Source: an uncultured Pelagibacteraceae bacterium (lineage in GTDB: Bacteria; Pseudomonadota; Alphaproteobacteria; Pelagibacterales; Pelagibacteraceae). Taken from it: a DNA stretch of 64,000 bases. Every line of letters starts with the position of its first letter. Position 1 is the stretch's first letter. The DNA is taken from positions 1 to 64,000 of the forward strand of contig CACLHW010000005.1 in NCBI GenBank assembly GCA_902606835.1, written 5' to 3'. Below are positions 7,924 to 15,601 of this stretch, piece by piece. The position numbers and the translations under genes are program-made. Under the pieces are notes generated by a model, which worked only from the letters and a program-made list of their open reading frames with translations, did not search any database and was not told where the DNA came from.

Positions 7924-9358
7924 TAAGTCCAAGGTGGGTATATTTTATATTTAGATAATCTTTTATTCCCATTGAACCACCTTCCCTGCCATAACCACTT
8001 TGTTTTATTCCTCCAAATGGGGTCTCGGCATTTGATATAAATGGTGTATTAACTGCTACCATTCCTGTTTCCAAGGCCTCCGAGGTTTTGTTGGCAAGTT
8101 CAATAGAACTAGTGCATACATATCCAGCTAAACCAGCAACTTGATTATTAGCTTTTTTTATAACCTCATCAAAATTTTTGAATGTTAGCAGCGGTGTTAG
8201 TGGTCCAAATGGTTCTTCTACCATTATTTTAAAATTGTCTTGAACATCGTCAAAAATTGTCGGCTCATAAAAATAACCTTTATTAAATCCAGACGGCCTC
8301 TTTCCTCCGCATAGCACTTTGGCACCTTCTTTTTTTGTTACTTCTACAAGTTTTTCTATTTCTTCTAATCTTTTTTTGGTAGTGATTGGTCCTAACTTAA
8401 CATCTTTATCCATTCCGTTTCCAATTTTTAACTTTAAGGTCTTGTTAACAAAAGATTCTGTGAACTGTTTTTTTTTACTTTCATGAATATAAAAACGACT
8501 AGGTGAAATACAAACCTGCCCGTTATTTCTATATTTAGCTGCCATAGCCATATCAACAGCTTTTTCAACATTGGCATCTTCGTGAACTATGAAAGGAGCA
8601 TGGCCGCTTAATTCCATAGTAACTCTTTGTATTTTTTCTGCTGCTTGTTTTAAAATAATTTTGCCTACCCTGGTAGAACCTGTTAAAGAAATTTTTTTTA
8701 CTATATCTGATGATATTAGTTGTGAAGCAATAGATGGTGGATCGCCAGATAATAAATTTACAACACCGGGAGGAACACCGCTTTGATTAATAATATCTAC
8801 TAACTCCATAACTGTTCCAGGAGTGATTACGTCTGGTTTACAAATAACTGAACATCCCGCAGCTAAAGCGGTTGAAATTTTTCTAGAAGCTAAGATAAGT
8901 GGAAAATTCCAAGGAGATAAAGCCGCTACTACTCCTACAGGCTCGTAATTAATAATAACCCTTGTGTTTTCAAATCTGCTCTGAACAGTTTGGCCATAAA
9001 TTCTTTTTGTTTCTTCAGCATTCCATTCAAAAATATCTGCAGATCCGCTAACTTCGGCTAAAGATTCTGCAATTGGCTTTCCTGTTTCTAATGTCATCCA
9101 CTTAGCTAATTCATTATTTTTTTTTCTCATTAAATCGGCAATTTTTCTAAGGATCGCCGCTCTTTCCCATGGTGAAAGTTTTTTCCAAACGATAAAACCT
9201 TTTTCGGCAGATATAAGTGCTTTATCAACATCAGACTTAGATGCTTTTGAAGCTTTTCCTATTACTTCTTCAGTAGCAGGATTTATAACATCATAGGTTT
9301 CTTTATTTTCTGATTGCTGCCACTTACCATTAATAAATTGACCAAATTTACTATACAT
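7916..9358 (-). CDS. NAD(P)-dependent aldehyde dehydrogenase
   Basis: 480 residues starting at the ATG at 9358 (MYSKFGQFING); a TTG two codons upstream is less likely. Complete aldehyde dehydrogenase: cofactor motif SPWNFPL, KPDVITPGT, SLTGSTRVGK, catalytic Glu in TMELSGHAPF, catalytic Cys in NGQVCISPSR, and EEPFGPLTPL near the C-terminus. It resembles succinate-semialdehyde and lactaldehyde dehydrogenases. In the operon with lactonase, FAH and SDR genes it would oxidise the aldehyde product of the pathway (for L-fucose-like routes, lactaldehyde). It begins 2 bases after the yjbQ stop and overlaps the SDR start by 8 bases, so the genes are translationally coupled. Confidence 0.9.
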   Translation of the reverse strand: MYSKFGQFINGKWQQSENKETYDVINPATEEVIGKASKASKSDVDKALISAEKGFIVWKKLSPWERAAILRKIADLMRKKNNELAKWMTLETGKPIAESLAEVSGSADIFEWNAEETKRIYGQTVQSRFENTRVIINYEPVGVVAALSPWNFPLILASRKISTALAAGCSVICKPDVITPGTVMELVDIINQSGVPPGVVNLLSGDPPSIASQLISSDIVKKISLTGSTRVGKIILKQAAEKIQRVTMELSGHAPFIVHEDANVEKAVDMAMAAKYRNNGQVCISPSRFYIHESKKKQFTESFVNKTLKLKIGNGMDKDVKLGPITTKKRLEEIEKLVEVTKKEGAKVLCGGKRPSGFNKGYFYEPTIFDDVQDNFKIMVEEPFGPLTPLLTFKNFDEVIKKANNQVAGLAGYVCTSSIELANKTSEALETGMVAVNTPFISNAETPFGGIKQSGYGREGGSMGIKDYLNIKYTHLGLNG

Positions 9359-9360
9359 TT

Positions 9361-9780
9361 TCAACTTCCAATTAAATGATGAGATAAAATTCTTATATGT
9401 TTTTCTAAACGATGTTCAAATAAATATAATCCTTGCCATGTTCCAAGCATAAGCTTTCTATCTTTTATGCTAAGTGTAATTTGATTATTAGTTAGTGCAG
9501 ATTTGATATGTGCTGGCATATCATCCTTACCTTCTGTTGTATGTTTATAAAGTTTATTATTCATTGGTGCCAGTTTATCAAAAAAAACTTTTAAATCATA
9601 TAATACATCTGGATCCGCATTTTCCTGCACTACTAACGATGCACTGGTATGCAAAATATTGATATTTAAAATTCCATTATTAATTTTTTGTTTATTTAAC
9701 CACGATACAGTTTCATTTGTAAAGTCATACAAACCTTGACCTCTTGTATTTATTTTTATTTCATGAAAAATTTGGTCCAC
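9361..9780 (-). CDS. yjbQ: YjbQ/UPF0047 family protein
   Basis: 139 residues starting with GTG. All the conserved YjbQ features are present: ILHTSASLVVQENADPDV, the metal-binding His in this block, HTTEGKDDMPAHIKSAL, and LGTWQGLYLFEHR near the C-terminus. Members form compact trimers with a metal-bound His cluster. Some have weak thiamine-phosphate synthase activity, but the physiological role is not settled. It overlaps the end of the SMR transporter by one base and precedes the aldehyde dehydrogenase by 2 bases, so it is part of the same transcript, although no functional link to the sugar-acid genes is apparent. Confidence 0.9.
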   Translation of the reverse strand: MDQIFHEIKINTRGQGLYDFTNETVSWLNKQKINNGILNINILHTSASLVVQENADPDVLYDLKVFFDKLAPMNNKLYKHTTEGKDDMPAHIKSALTNNQITLSIKDRKLMLGTWQGLYLFEHRLEKHIRILSHHLIGS

Positions 9781-10121
9781 TAGTTCACCTTAATATCACT
9801 CATTGTATTTACGATGATTACTCCAACAATAATTAAAATGAGCCCAATTATTGTAGGAATATTGGGTATTTGATTATATTTAAATACACCTATAATTGTT
9901 ATAGCTGCAATTCCTAAACCTGACCAAGTAGCATAGGTTATTCCTACAGGAATATAAGTGACGACATGTGACATTAGATAATAAGAAAAACATATGGTTC
10001 CCAAACATATGGCCGTGGGCATCCATTTGGTAAATCCTGCAGTATCTTTAACAAAGCTAGTACCTGTAATTTCAAGAATTATAGCAAAAGCTAGAAATAT
10101 ATAGGCGTAAGAAAGGTTCAT
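9780..10121 (-). CDS. Small multidrug resistance (SMR/EmrE) family transporter
   Basis: 113 residues from the ATG at 10121 (MNLSYAYIFLAF), selected because the family starts just before the first helix. A GTG 16 codons upstream would add an unusual extra hydrophobic tail. Four membrane helices are present with the essential glutamate in helix 1 (FAIILEITGTSFVK), and the family pattern YIPVGITYATWSGLGIAAITIIG in helices 2-3. SMR proteins are dimeric proton-coupled exporters of cations such as quaternary amines or guanidinium. It is the first gene of the leftward operon. I found no guanidine-type riboswitch upstream. Confidence 0.9.
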   Translation of the reverse strand: MNLSYAYIFLAFAIILEITGTSFVKDTAGFTKWMPTAICLGTICFSYYLMSHVVTYIPVGITYATWSGLGIAAITIIGVFKYNQIPNIPTIIGLILIIVGVIIVNTMSDIKVN

Positions 10122-10240
10122 TTTTAAAAAATTGACTAAATATATAAAGAGTATAGTAACCAAAACCATCTTTTTTACCCTTAAATTTTGTGTGGAAAAG
10201 TATAAAAAACGCCTATTTTACTGACTTTTTTGAACTAAAA

Positions 10241-10268
10241 TTGGCTAGCTATCTATATATAGTATGAT
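10241..10268 (+). promoter_or_regulatory. Probable sigma-70 promoter for small membrane protein gene
   Basis: TTGGCT and TATGAT separated by 16 bases. This predicts transcription starting near 10275 and a structured leader of about 68 bases before the ATG at 10343. It lies in the 220-base gap that divides the leftward SMR operon from the rightward small-protein pair. Confidence 0.55.
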
Positions 10269-10282
10269 ACTAAGACCCATAC

Positions 10283-10306
10283 GCTAACGATAGTTGATTC
10301 GTTAGC
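10283..10306 (+). other. Leader hairpin upstream of first small membrane protein
   Basis: GCTAACG and CGTTAGC form a perfect 7-bp stem with a 10-base loop. It lies in the predicted leader, 22 bases before the strong ribosome site AGGGAGGT (10328-10335). The CGTTAG core recurs in the hairpin after the gene at 10568. Confidence 0.55.
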
Positions 10307-10342
10307 ACTTGTTTAAACGAGTAACTCAGGGAGGTGTTAAGT

Positions 10343-10558
10343 ATGAAAATGCTTGCAGGTTTCGCGGGTACAGTACGTAGCCTAACTCATGTAGTAATTG
10401 CACTACTTGGATTAGGTATCGTTGTTTCCCTTTTGGGTGGAAATGTTCCATTCGTAAGCGGTATAGCTGACAATATAGTCGGACTAGTTCAGTCACTAGG
10501 TGATGCAGGAATAGTCGGCTTAATAGCAGCTATCATTATATTAGGTTTTTATAAATAG
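10343..10558 (+). CDS. Small two-helix membrane protein, paralogue A
   Basis: 71 residues from the ATG at 10343, seven bases after a near-perfect Shine-Dalgarno AGGGAGGT; a GTG inside that site is rejected as start. Two hydrophobic helices (about residues 14-32 and 52-70) flank a Gly/Asn loop, with the conserved centre LVQSLGDAGIVGLI. The next gene (10675) shares this architecture and the core LxxLGDxGIxxLI, so the two are a tandem duplicate pair. The combination of promoter, strong ribosome site and stable RNA hairpins suggests high expression. No known family was recognised. Holin-like, bacteriocin-like or membrane-organising roles are possible but unsupported. Confidence 0.75.
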   Translation: MKMLAGFAGTVRSLTHVVIALLGLGIVVSLLGGNVPFVSGIADNIVGLVQSLGDAGIVGLIAAIIILGFYK

Positions 10559-10567
10559 ATTTTATCT

Positions 10568-10599
10568 CGTTAGTTTTCCCTCTTAATAATTAACTAACG
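10568..10599 (+). other. Hairpin 1 between the paralogous small-protein genes
   Basis: CGTTAGTT and AACTAACG form a perfect 8-bp stem with a 16-base loop, starting 10 bases after the first small gene's stop. There is no following T-run, so it is more likely an mRNA-stabilising or processing structure than a terminator. Confidence 0.6.
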
Positions 10600-10612
10600 T
10601 TTAAAAACCTGA

Positions 10613-10644
10613 CTATCCTAGCCCGTGATTTTGGGCTAGGATAG
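10613..10644 (+). other. Strong 12-bp hairpin between the paralogous small-protein genes
   Basis: CTATCCTAGCCC and GGGCTAGGATAG form a perfect 12-bp stem around an 8-base loop. It is among the most stable structures in the window. It lacks a T-tract and is followed 30 bases later by the second gene, suggesting RNA processing, protection of the upstream message, or partial termination. Confidence 0.7.
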
Positions 10645-10674
10645 GGTTAGTAAAACAATAATTAAGGAGTTTCT

Positions 10675-10911
10675 ATGAAAGCTTGGATTGGAACAATAAG
10701 ATACTATTTAAGACAGTTCATTGAGCTAGGTTTACTATTGATTGGAGTTTCAGTATTTGCCGAGATATTATTTGGGCCCGATGTAGCTTTTTTTGGTTCA
10801 CAAGTTACTAAAAATTTGGTTGCTTTGCTTAATACGCTTGGTGACTCTGGTATAGCGGCACTAATTGTAATACTTGCTTTAATGATTGTTTACAGAAAAA
10901 TCTTAAAATAA
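10675..10911 (+). CDS. Small two-helix membrane protein, paralogue B
   Basis: 78 residues with an AAGGAG ribosome site 7 bases before the ATG. An amphipathic, Arg-containing N-terminus (IRYYLRQF) is followed by a first helix (ELGLLLIGVSVFAEILF), a loop, and a second helix after LLNTLGDSGIAALIVILALMIVY, ending in a basic tail (RKILK). It aligns along most of its length with the 71-residue protein encoded just upstream, sharing the LGDxGIxxLI core. The Pfam-style family, if any, was not recognised. Its gene ends 7 bases before the convergent methyltransferase gene. Confidence 0.75.
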   Translation: MKAWIGTIRYYLRQFIELGLLLIGVSVFAEILFGPDVAFFGSQVTKNLVALLNTLGDSGIAALIVILALMIVYRKILK

Positions 10912-10918
10912 ATTTTAC

Positions 10919-11545
10919 TTAAATAATTTCTGCTAAGCATAACCAAGCATTTACATTTTTGCTTGCAATATAGTCTGATTTAAAGAACTCTTTTACTTTC
11001 CAAGATTTGTTATCGGTTAGTTCTTTTATTTTTTTATCAAAACCGTATTCTTTATATATACCTTCATTAATAGTAAAACAAATAAGACCTTTTTTTTTGG
11101 TAACTCTCACAAATTCATCTAAAGCTAATGGTTTTACATGACCAAAAGTAAAAGTTCCTACACACATTACGGCATCATAAATGTTATTTTTTTTGTTGAG
11201 GGGTTTATTTAAATCAATTTGCTCAAGACATTGATAGTAATCTTTAGGTACTAAATCTAGTAGCTTCTGGGAAAGATCAGCTCCATCAATATTAAAATAC
11301 CCAAATTTTTTTAATTCAATTCCAACCAGGCCTGTACCGCAACCGGCATCAAATATTTTAACATCTTTGTTTTTTGCATATTTTTTAAAAACTTCAACTG
11401 TCTCTTTTGGTCCTGTATAATTCCAATCAATCATATCTTTATCATATTTATTTTTTACACCCCATTCATCATAATATTTCATGACTTCTTCTGTGGTTTT
11501 AAGTTTGTAAATTGGTATTTTGTTTCCGACATCTTTTTGTGACAT
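10919..11545 (-). CDS. Class I SAM-dependent methyltransferase
   Basis: 208 residues. The Rossmann-like SAM site is clear: motif I IFDAGCGTGLVGIEL (~65-79), an acidic residue after strand 2 (IDGADLS), and motif post-II DAVMCVGTFTFGHV, followed by RVTKKKGLICFTIN. It resembles small-molecule methyltransferases of the WBSCR27-like group. It stands alone on the minus strand, between the small-membrane-protein pair and the divergent thioesterase. The acceptor cannot be deduced. Confidence 0.8.
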   Translation of the reverse strand: MSQKDVGNKIPIYKLKTTEEVMKYYDEWGVKNKYDKDMIDWNYTGPKETVEVFKKYAKNKDVKIFDAGCGTGLVGIELKKFGYFNIDGADLSQKLLDLVPKDYYQCLEQIDLNKPLNKKNNIYDAVMCVGTFTFGHVKPLALDEFVRVTKKKGLICFTINEGIYKEYGFDKKIKELTDNKSWKVKEFFKSDYIASKNVNAWLCLAEII

Positions 11546-11651
11546 GGTTGTAAATTATCAACAATTTTGTTAGTAAACAATTATATTTTCAAATAATAAA
11601 AAATATGATTAGCTTGTAATATGGCAAAAATTTAACTGGTAGACTTAATAT

Positions 11652-12116
11652 ATGCTTTTAAAAAATGAAAAAATAATTAAGGAATGGACAGATTATAATA
11701 ATCATTTAAATGTGGCTTTTTATGTTCACATTTTTGATATAGCAGCTGATGTAATGTTAGATAATTTTTTAATGGGAGGCATATCTGCTCAAAAGGATAA
11801 AAAAACTACTTTTGTTGCTGAAATGCATACCATTTATTATAAAGAAATTCGCTTAGGCGAAGAAGTTGAGACTTATTTAACTTATATTGACCACGATAAA
11901 AAAAGAATTCACTATAGACTTTCAATGTTTCATAAAGAAAAAAAATATTTAGCTGCAACAAATGAAGTCATTTCGCTATATGTAGATCTCAACAAAAGAA
12001 AAGTAGTTGAATTTGATTCTGATAGACTAAAGGCTATGGATGAGTTTATAAAAAAAAGCTCGCCAAAGTTTGATACGAATAAACTTATTTTTGTTAATAA
12101 GTTAAAAAAACTATAA
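11652..12116 (+). CDS. Hotdog-fold thioesterase, betainyl-CoA-thioesterase-like
   Basis: 154 residues of the 4HBT-type hotdog fold: EWTDYNNHLNVAFYVHIFDIAAD at the N-terminus carries the active-site Asp/Asn/His pattern, followed by TTFVAEMHTIYYKEIRLGEEVETYL and IHYRLSMFHKEKKYLAATNEVI. The N-terminal signature matches thioesterases fused or adjacent to carnitine 3-dehydrogenase, which hydrolyse betainyl-CoA to glycine betaine. That would fit the quaternary-amine theme around TmpAB and BhmT, but no carnitine dehydrogenase lies in the window. Fold confident; substrate tentative. Confidence 0.75.
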   Translation: MLLKNEKIIKEWTDYNNHLNVAFYVHIFDIAADVMLDNFLMGGISAQKDKKTTFVAEMHTIYYKEIRLGEEVETYLTYIDHDKKRIHYRLSMFHKEKKYLAATNEVISLYVDLNKRKVVEFDSDRLKAMDEFIKKSSPKFDTNKLIFVNKLKKL

Positions 12117-12120
12117 TTTT

Positions 12121-12927
12121 TTAATATTTTCCAGAGACTGGCTTTAATAATTTAAGAATTTTTTTGTGTATTTTTAAGCTTGAACTAGCAAGTATATTTC
12201 CCCCAATCTTTGGATCTTCCCCTTTCCATGTAGAAATATATCCTCCCGAATTTTTAATCATAGGAATCATTGGATGTATATCCCAAATTTTATTATAACA
12301 TTGAATAACTACATCAAGTTTTCCTTCACATAATTGGCAATAACTTAGTGCATCAGAGCAAGGGTACCTCATTAGTTTTGTTAAATTAGATATTTTTTTT
12401 TGCTGTTGAATAGATAGCCATCCGAAAAAATTACCAGCAATTTTAGAATTACTTATTGGTTTTGATTTTAAAACTTTAAGCTTTTTCATTTTATTATTTT
12501 CTACTATGTAAGAACTATTATTTATTCCAGTAATGTAGTATTTTTTCAACATAGGAAAATTGACGAGTCCAAAAGTTGGCTGATTATGATAATTAACGCT
12601 TATTAAATTACTCCAAGTAGGGCTTCCGATAACAAAAGATCGCGTTCCATCAATTGGGTCAATTATCCACGAAAAACCACTTTTTGATTTTTTTTCTTTA
12701 AATTCTTCACCAATAATTCCATCTTTAGGAAATCTTTTACTAATTTCTTTTCTTAAAAAAATTTCTATAGCTTTATCAATATTTGTAACTGGATCAAAAC
12801 CATTTTTTTTTTTTGATTTATTATGCAATTTAAATTTACCTATTAGTTTTTTAAAATATAGATTGTTTATTTTTTTTGGTAGTAAATTTAAAAATCTATA
12901 ATAATTTAATTTATCTTTTTTTTCCAT
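12121..12927 (-). CDS. Inositol-monophosphatase-family phosphatase (HisN-like)
   Basis: 268 residues with the IMPase metal motifs: IIGEEF (~70), IIDPIDGTRSFVIG (~88-100) and WDIHPMIPMIKNSGG near the C-terminus. The RSF after DPIDGT and the presence of GKLDVVIQ resemble the bacterial histidinol-phosphatase (HisN) subgroup rather than SuhB. It could dephosphorylate histidinol phosphate, or inositol or sugar phosphates. The gene is very AT-rich with a lysine-heavy N-terminus. It lies 1 base after the aldehyde dehydrogenase stop on the same strand, so they form a two-gene operon. Confidence 0.8.
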   Translation of the reverse strand: MEKKDKLNYYRFLNLLPKKINNLYFKKLIGKFKLHNKSKKKNGFDPVTNIDKAIEIFLRKEISKRFPKDGIIGEEFKEKKSKSGFSWIIDPIDGTRSFVIGSPTWSNLISVNYHNQPTFGLVNFPMLKKYYITGINNSSYIVENNKMKKLKVLKSKPISNSKIAGNFFGWLSIQQQKKISNLTKLMRYPCSDALSYCQLCEGKLDVVIQCYNKIWDIHPMIPMIKNSGGYISTWKGEDPKIGGNILASSSLKIHKKILKLLKPVSGKY

Positions 12928-12928
12928 T

Positions 12929-14359
12929 TTATTTCCAGCCAGTGATTGTTTTTACTTCTAAATATTCTTCTAATCCCCAAATACCACCTTCGCGACCATT
13001 GCCGGATTGTCTATAGCCTCCAAAAGGCGTTCCTGGATCCATACCTTGACCATTTATATAAACAACTCCTGACCGTAATTTTTTTGCAACTCTTTTTGCT
13101 TTTTCTTTATCTTCGGTTTGCAAATAATTGCCAAGACCATATTCTGTATCATTGGTAATTTTAATTGCTTGTTCTTCAGTTTCAAATGAGATTATTGAAA
13201 GAACTGGTCCAAAAATTTCTTTTTTTGCTATTTTCATATCATTTGTAACATTTGTAAAAATTGTTGGTTTAATAAAATAACCTTTATTTAAATTGTCTGG
13301 CAACTCAGGACCACCGGCAGATAATGTGGCTCCTTCATTAATTCCACTCTTAATTAAATTAATTATTTTATCATATTGCACTTTTGAAACTACAGGACCT
13401 ATATGATCTCCTTTTTTTAATGCAATATCTACTTTAATTTTATTAGCCTCATCTACTGCTTCTTTAATTGCTCTCTCATAGATAGATTTTTGTACAAGCA
13501 TTCTTGTAGGGGCATCACAAGACTGACCAGAATTGCTCATTACGTTTTTAATTCCATCTCTAACAGCATTAGGATACGAGTCATCAAAAACAATATTTCC
13601 ACCCTTGCCGCCTAATTCTAAGCATACTCTTTTAATTGTATTAGCTGCATTTTTAGAAATTAATTTACCAGCTCTTGTAGAGCCAGTAAAAGAAACCATA
13701 TCAATATCAGGATGTCCGGATATATCTGTGCCAACTCCATCTCCATCGCCATTTATTAAATTAAATACTCCAGCTGGAAATCCTGCTTCATCTATCATTT
13801 CAGCAAATAGCATAGCAGAAATAGGAGCTACCTCTGAAGGCTTTAGTATCATTGTGCAACCTGTTGCAAAAGCAGGAATTACTTTTAATGCAATTTGATT
13901 AATTGGCCAATTCCATGGAGTAATTAAACCGCAAACCCCTATTGGTTCATACCTTACATGATTATTCGATTTTGAATCAAAATGTACTTCAAAATTAAAT
14001 TTCTTTAATCTTAATATAAAATCTTCTAAATGAGATTGTCCAGAAGTTGTATGAGTTGAGGAAGAATAATCTATAGGAGATCCCATTTCCATTGAAATTA
14101 CTTTGGACATTTCATTAGATCTTTTTTTATAAATTGTTAGTAATTTTTCTAAAAGATCTATCCTTTCTTCTTTTGAAGTTTCTTTCCATTTAATAAAAGC
14201 TTTTTTTGCTGCTTTTACTGCAGAATCTGTATCTTCTTTAGACCCTAAAGAGATAACAGCAAAAGCCTCTTCGTTTGAAGGATTTATAACCTTGAGGTCG
14301 TTTTGTTTTGAAGGCGTAATCCATTTTCCATCTATGTAAAAATTTCTTTTATCTAACAT
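12929..14359 (-). CDS. NAD(P)-dependent aldehyde dehydrogenase
   Basis: 476 residues with a full set of ALDH motifs: ITPWNWPINQ, LKPSEVAP, SFTGSTRAGK, catalytic Glu in CLELGGKGGN, catalytic Cys in NSGQSCDAPTR and EIFGPVLSI. SGQSCDAPTR is typical of a broad clade of betaine-aldehyde-like and general ALDHs. It is divergent from the tmpA-like gene with a 136-base shared upstream region, and followed by the HisN-like gene. Oxidation of an aldehyde derived from a quaternary amine is plausible from the neighbourhood, but not shown by sequence. Confidence 0.88.
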   Translation of the reverse strand: MLDKRNFYIDGKWITPSKQNDLKVINPSNEEAFAVISLGSKEDTDSAVKAAKKAFIKWKETSKEERIDLLEKLLTIYKKRSNEMSKVISMEMGSPIDYSSSTHTTSGQSHLEDFILRLKKFNFEVHFDSKSNNHVRYEPIGVCGLITPWNWPINQIALKVIPAFATGCTMILKPSEVAPISAMLFAEMIDEAGFPAGVFNLINGDGDGVGTDISGHPDIDMVSFTGSTRAGKLISKNAANTIKRVCLELGGKGGNIVFDDSYPNAVRDGIKNVMSNSGQSCDAPTRMLVQKSIYERAIKEAVDEANKIKVDIALKKGDHIGPVVSKVQYDKIINLIKSGINEGATLSAGGPELPDNLNKGYFIKPTIFTNVTNDMKIAKKEIFGPVLSIISFETEEQAIKITNDTEYGLGNYLQTEDKEKAKRVAKKLRSGVVYINGQGMDPGTPFGGYRQSGNGREGGIWGLEEYLEVKTITGWK

Positions 14360-14495
14360 TTTAAACTACTATTACCATATAAATTATATTTCATAACCTG
14401 CAAATTTCTTCATATAGTTGGTCTTAATTTTGTCGCTTTCTAATTTACTTATCACATTGTATATTAGTAAAATAAACAAATAGATGTAGGCAAAA

Positions 14496-15599
14496 ATGAA
14501 GATAGAAGTAATTGAAAAAAATAGAGTTTTATTTAATTCTTCAAAAAAAAATTTTGAAATTCATCCACTTTGGTTAAGAGAAAGAGCAAACAATTCTAAT
14601 TTAGTTGATCAATTAACAGAACAAAGAATTTATGATCCCTCAACTTTGGATAAATCCATAAAAATAAAGAAAGCTAATTTAAAAGAAGATTCATTAAATA
14701 TTGAATTTACTGATGGAATATCATCAAAATTTAAAATTAGTGAGTTGTGTAAAGAGTTAGATTCTGAAAAAATGAAAAAAGGCCCAGTAGAGGAAAAAAT
14801 TCTATGGGATGCAAAACTCAACTATAGGCCAACATCAAAATTTAATAAAGATTTTGAAAGTAAAGATACTTTTGAAATGCTTAAACAATTTTATAAATAC
14901 GGATTTGTTATTATTACAAAAGTTCCTACTAAAGATAATTACATAGTTAATTTTGCTAATTCGCTAGGAGCGATAAGACCAACAAACTTTGGCGTTTTTT
15001 TTAATGTAAAATCTATTCCTAATTATAATGATTTAGCATACACGCCTAGGCACCTTTATCCCCATACAGATAATCCTTACAGAAAACCTGTGCCATGCAT
15101 TCAATTATTACACTGTATTGAAAACCAAGTTAGTGGTGGTCTATCTACTTTAGTAGATGGATTTGCGGTGGCTAATTATTTAAAAAAAAATTTTAGGGAA
15201 AGTTTTGATATTTTAACAACCACAAAAGTTAGATTTAGATTTATTGATAAAGATGTAATACTTGAAAATTGGGGAGAATTAATTGAGCTAGATGAAAATA
15301 AAAATATTAAACATATAAGATTTAATACTAAAGTTGACTATGTGCCACATTTACATAAAGAAAATTTGGAAAAATTTTATAGCGCAAGAAAAAAAATGGG
15401 CGAATTGTGCTGCTCTAAAAATTTTGAAATAAAATTTAAACTTATGCCTGGAGATTTATTAATGATGGATAATTATCGAACTCTGCACGGGAGAACAGCT
15501 TACGATGCAAGCGAAGGAATGAGACATCTTCAGGGATGTTATATTGATTACGACTCTTCTGAAGGAAAATTGTTGCATTTAATAAGAAAGTTTGAATAA
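14496..15599 (+). CDS. tmpA: Fe(II)/2-oxoglutarate oxygenase of the gamma-butyrobetaine-hydroxylase fold, probable TmpA
   Basis: 367 residues. The N-terminal DUF971-like domain (~1-85; EIHPLWLRERANN) is followed by a TauD-type double-stranded helix. The iron triad is H190-x-D192 (PHTDNPY) and H331 (LHGR), with an Arg for 2-oxoglutarate in the segment after GMRH. This layout is shared by gamma-butyrobetaine hydroxylase and by TmpA, which hydroxylates C1 of 2-(trimethylammonio)ethylphosphonate. TmpA is preferred because the next gene, 2 bases later, encodes a PhnZ/TmpB-like HD-domain oxygenase, the known partner of TmpA, and there are no carnitine genes beside it. Substrate is inferred from this pairing; fold and iron site are seen directly. 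Confidence 0.8.
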   Translation: MKIEVIEKNRVLFNSSKKNFEIHPLWLRERANNSNLVDQLTEQRIYDPSTLDKSIKIKKANLKEDSLNIEFTDGISSKFKISELCKELDSEKMKKGPVEEKILWDAKLNYRPTSKFNKDFESKDTFEMLKQFYKYGFVIITKVPTKDNYIVNFANSLGAIRPTNFGVFFNVKSIPNYNDLAYTPRHLYPHTDNPYRKPVPCIQLLHCIENQVSGGLSTLVDGFAVANYLKKNFRESFDILTTTKVRFRFIDKDVILENWGELIELDENKNIKHIRFNTKVDYVPHLHKENLEKFYSARKKMGELCCSKNFEIKFKLMPGDLLMMDNYRTLHGRTAYDASEGMRHLQGCYIDYDSSEGKLLHLIRKFE

Positions 15600-15601
15600 A
15601 A

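Noticed and set aside
10122-10240. Guanidine-type riboswitch upstream of the SMR transporter
   Set aside because: No paired ACGR-loop hairpins are visible in the leader.
13533-13898. 121-residue plus-strand ORF within the aldehyde dehydrogenase
   Set aside because: Complementary to conserved ALDH coding sequence; composition reflects the opposite strand.
14496-15599. Annotation as gamma-butyrobetaine hydroxylase
   Set aside because: Fold is compatible, but the adjacent PhnZ/TmpB-like gene and lack of carnitine genes favour TmpA; kept as an alternative in the entry.
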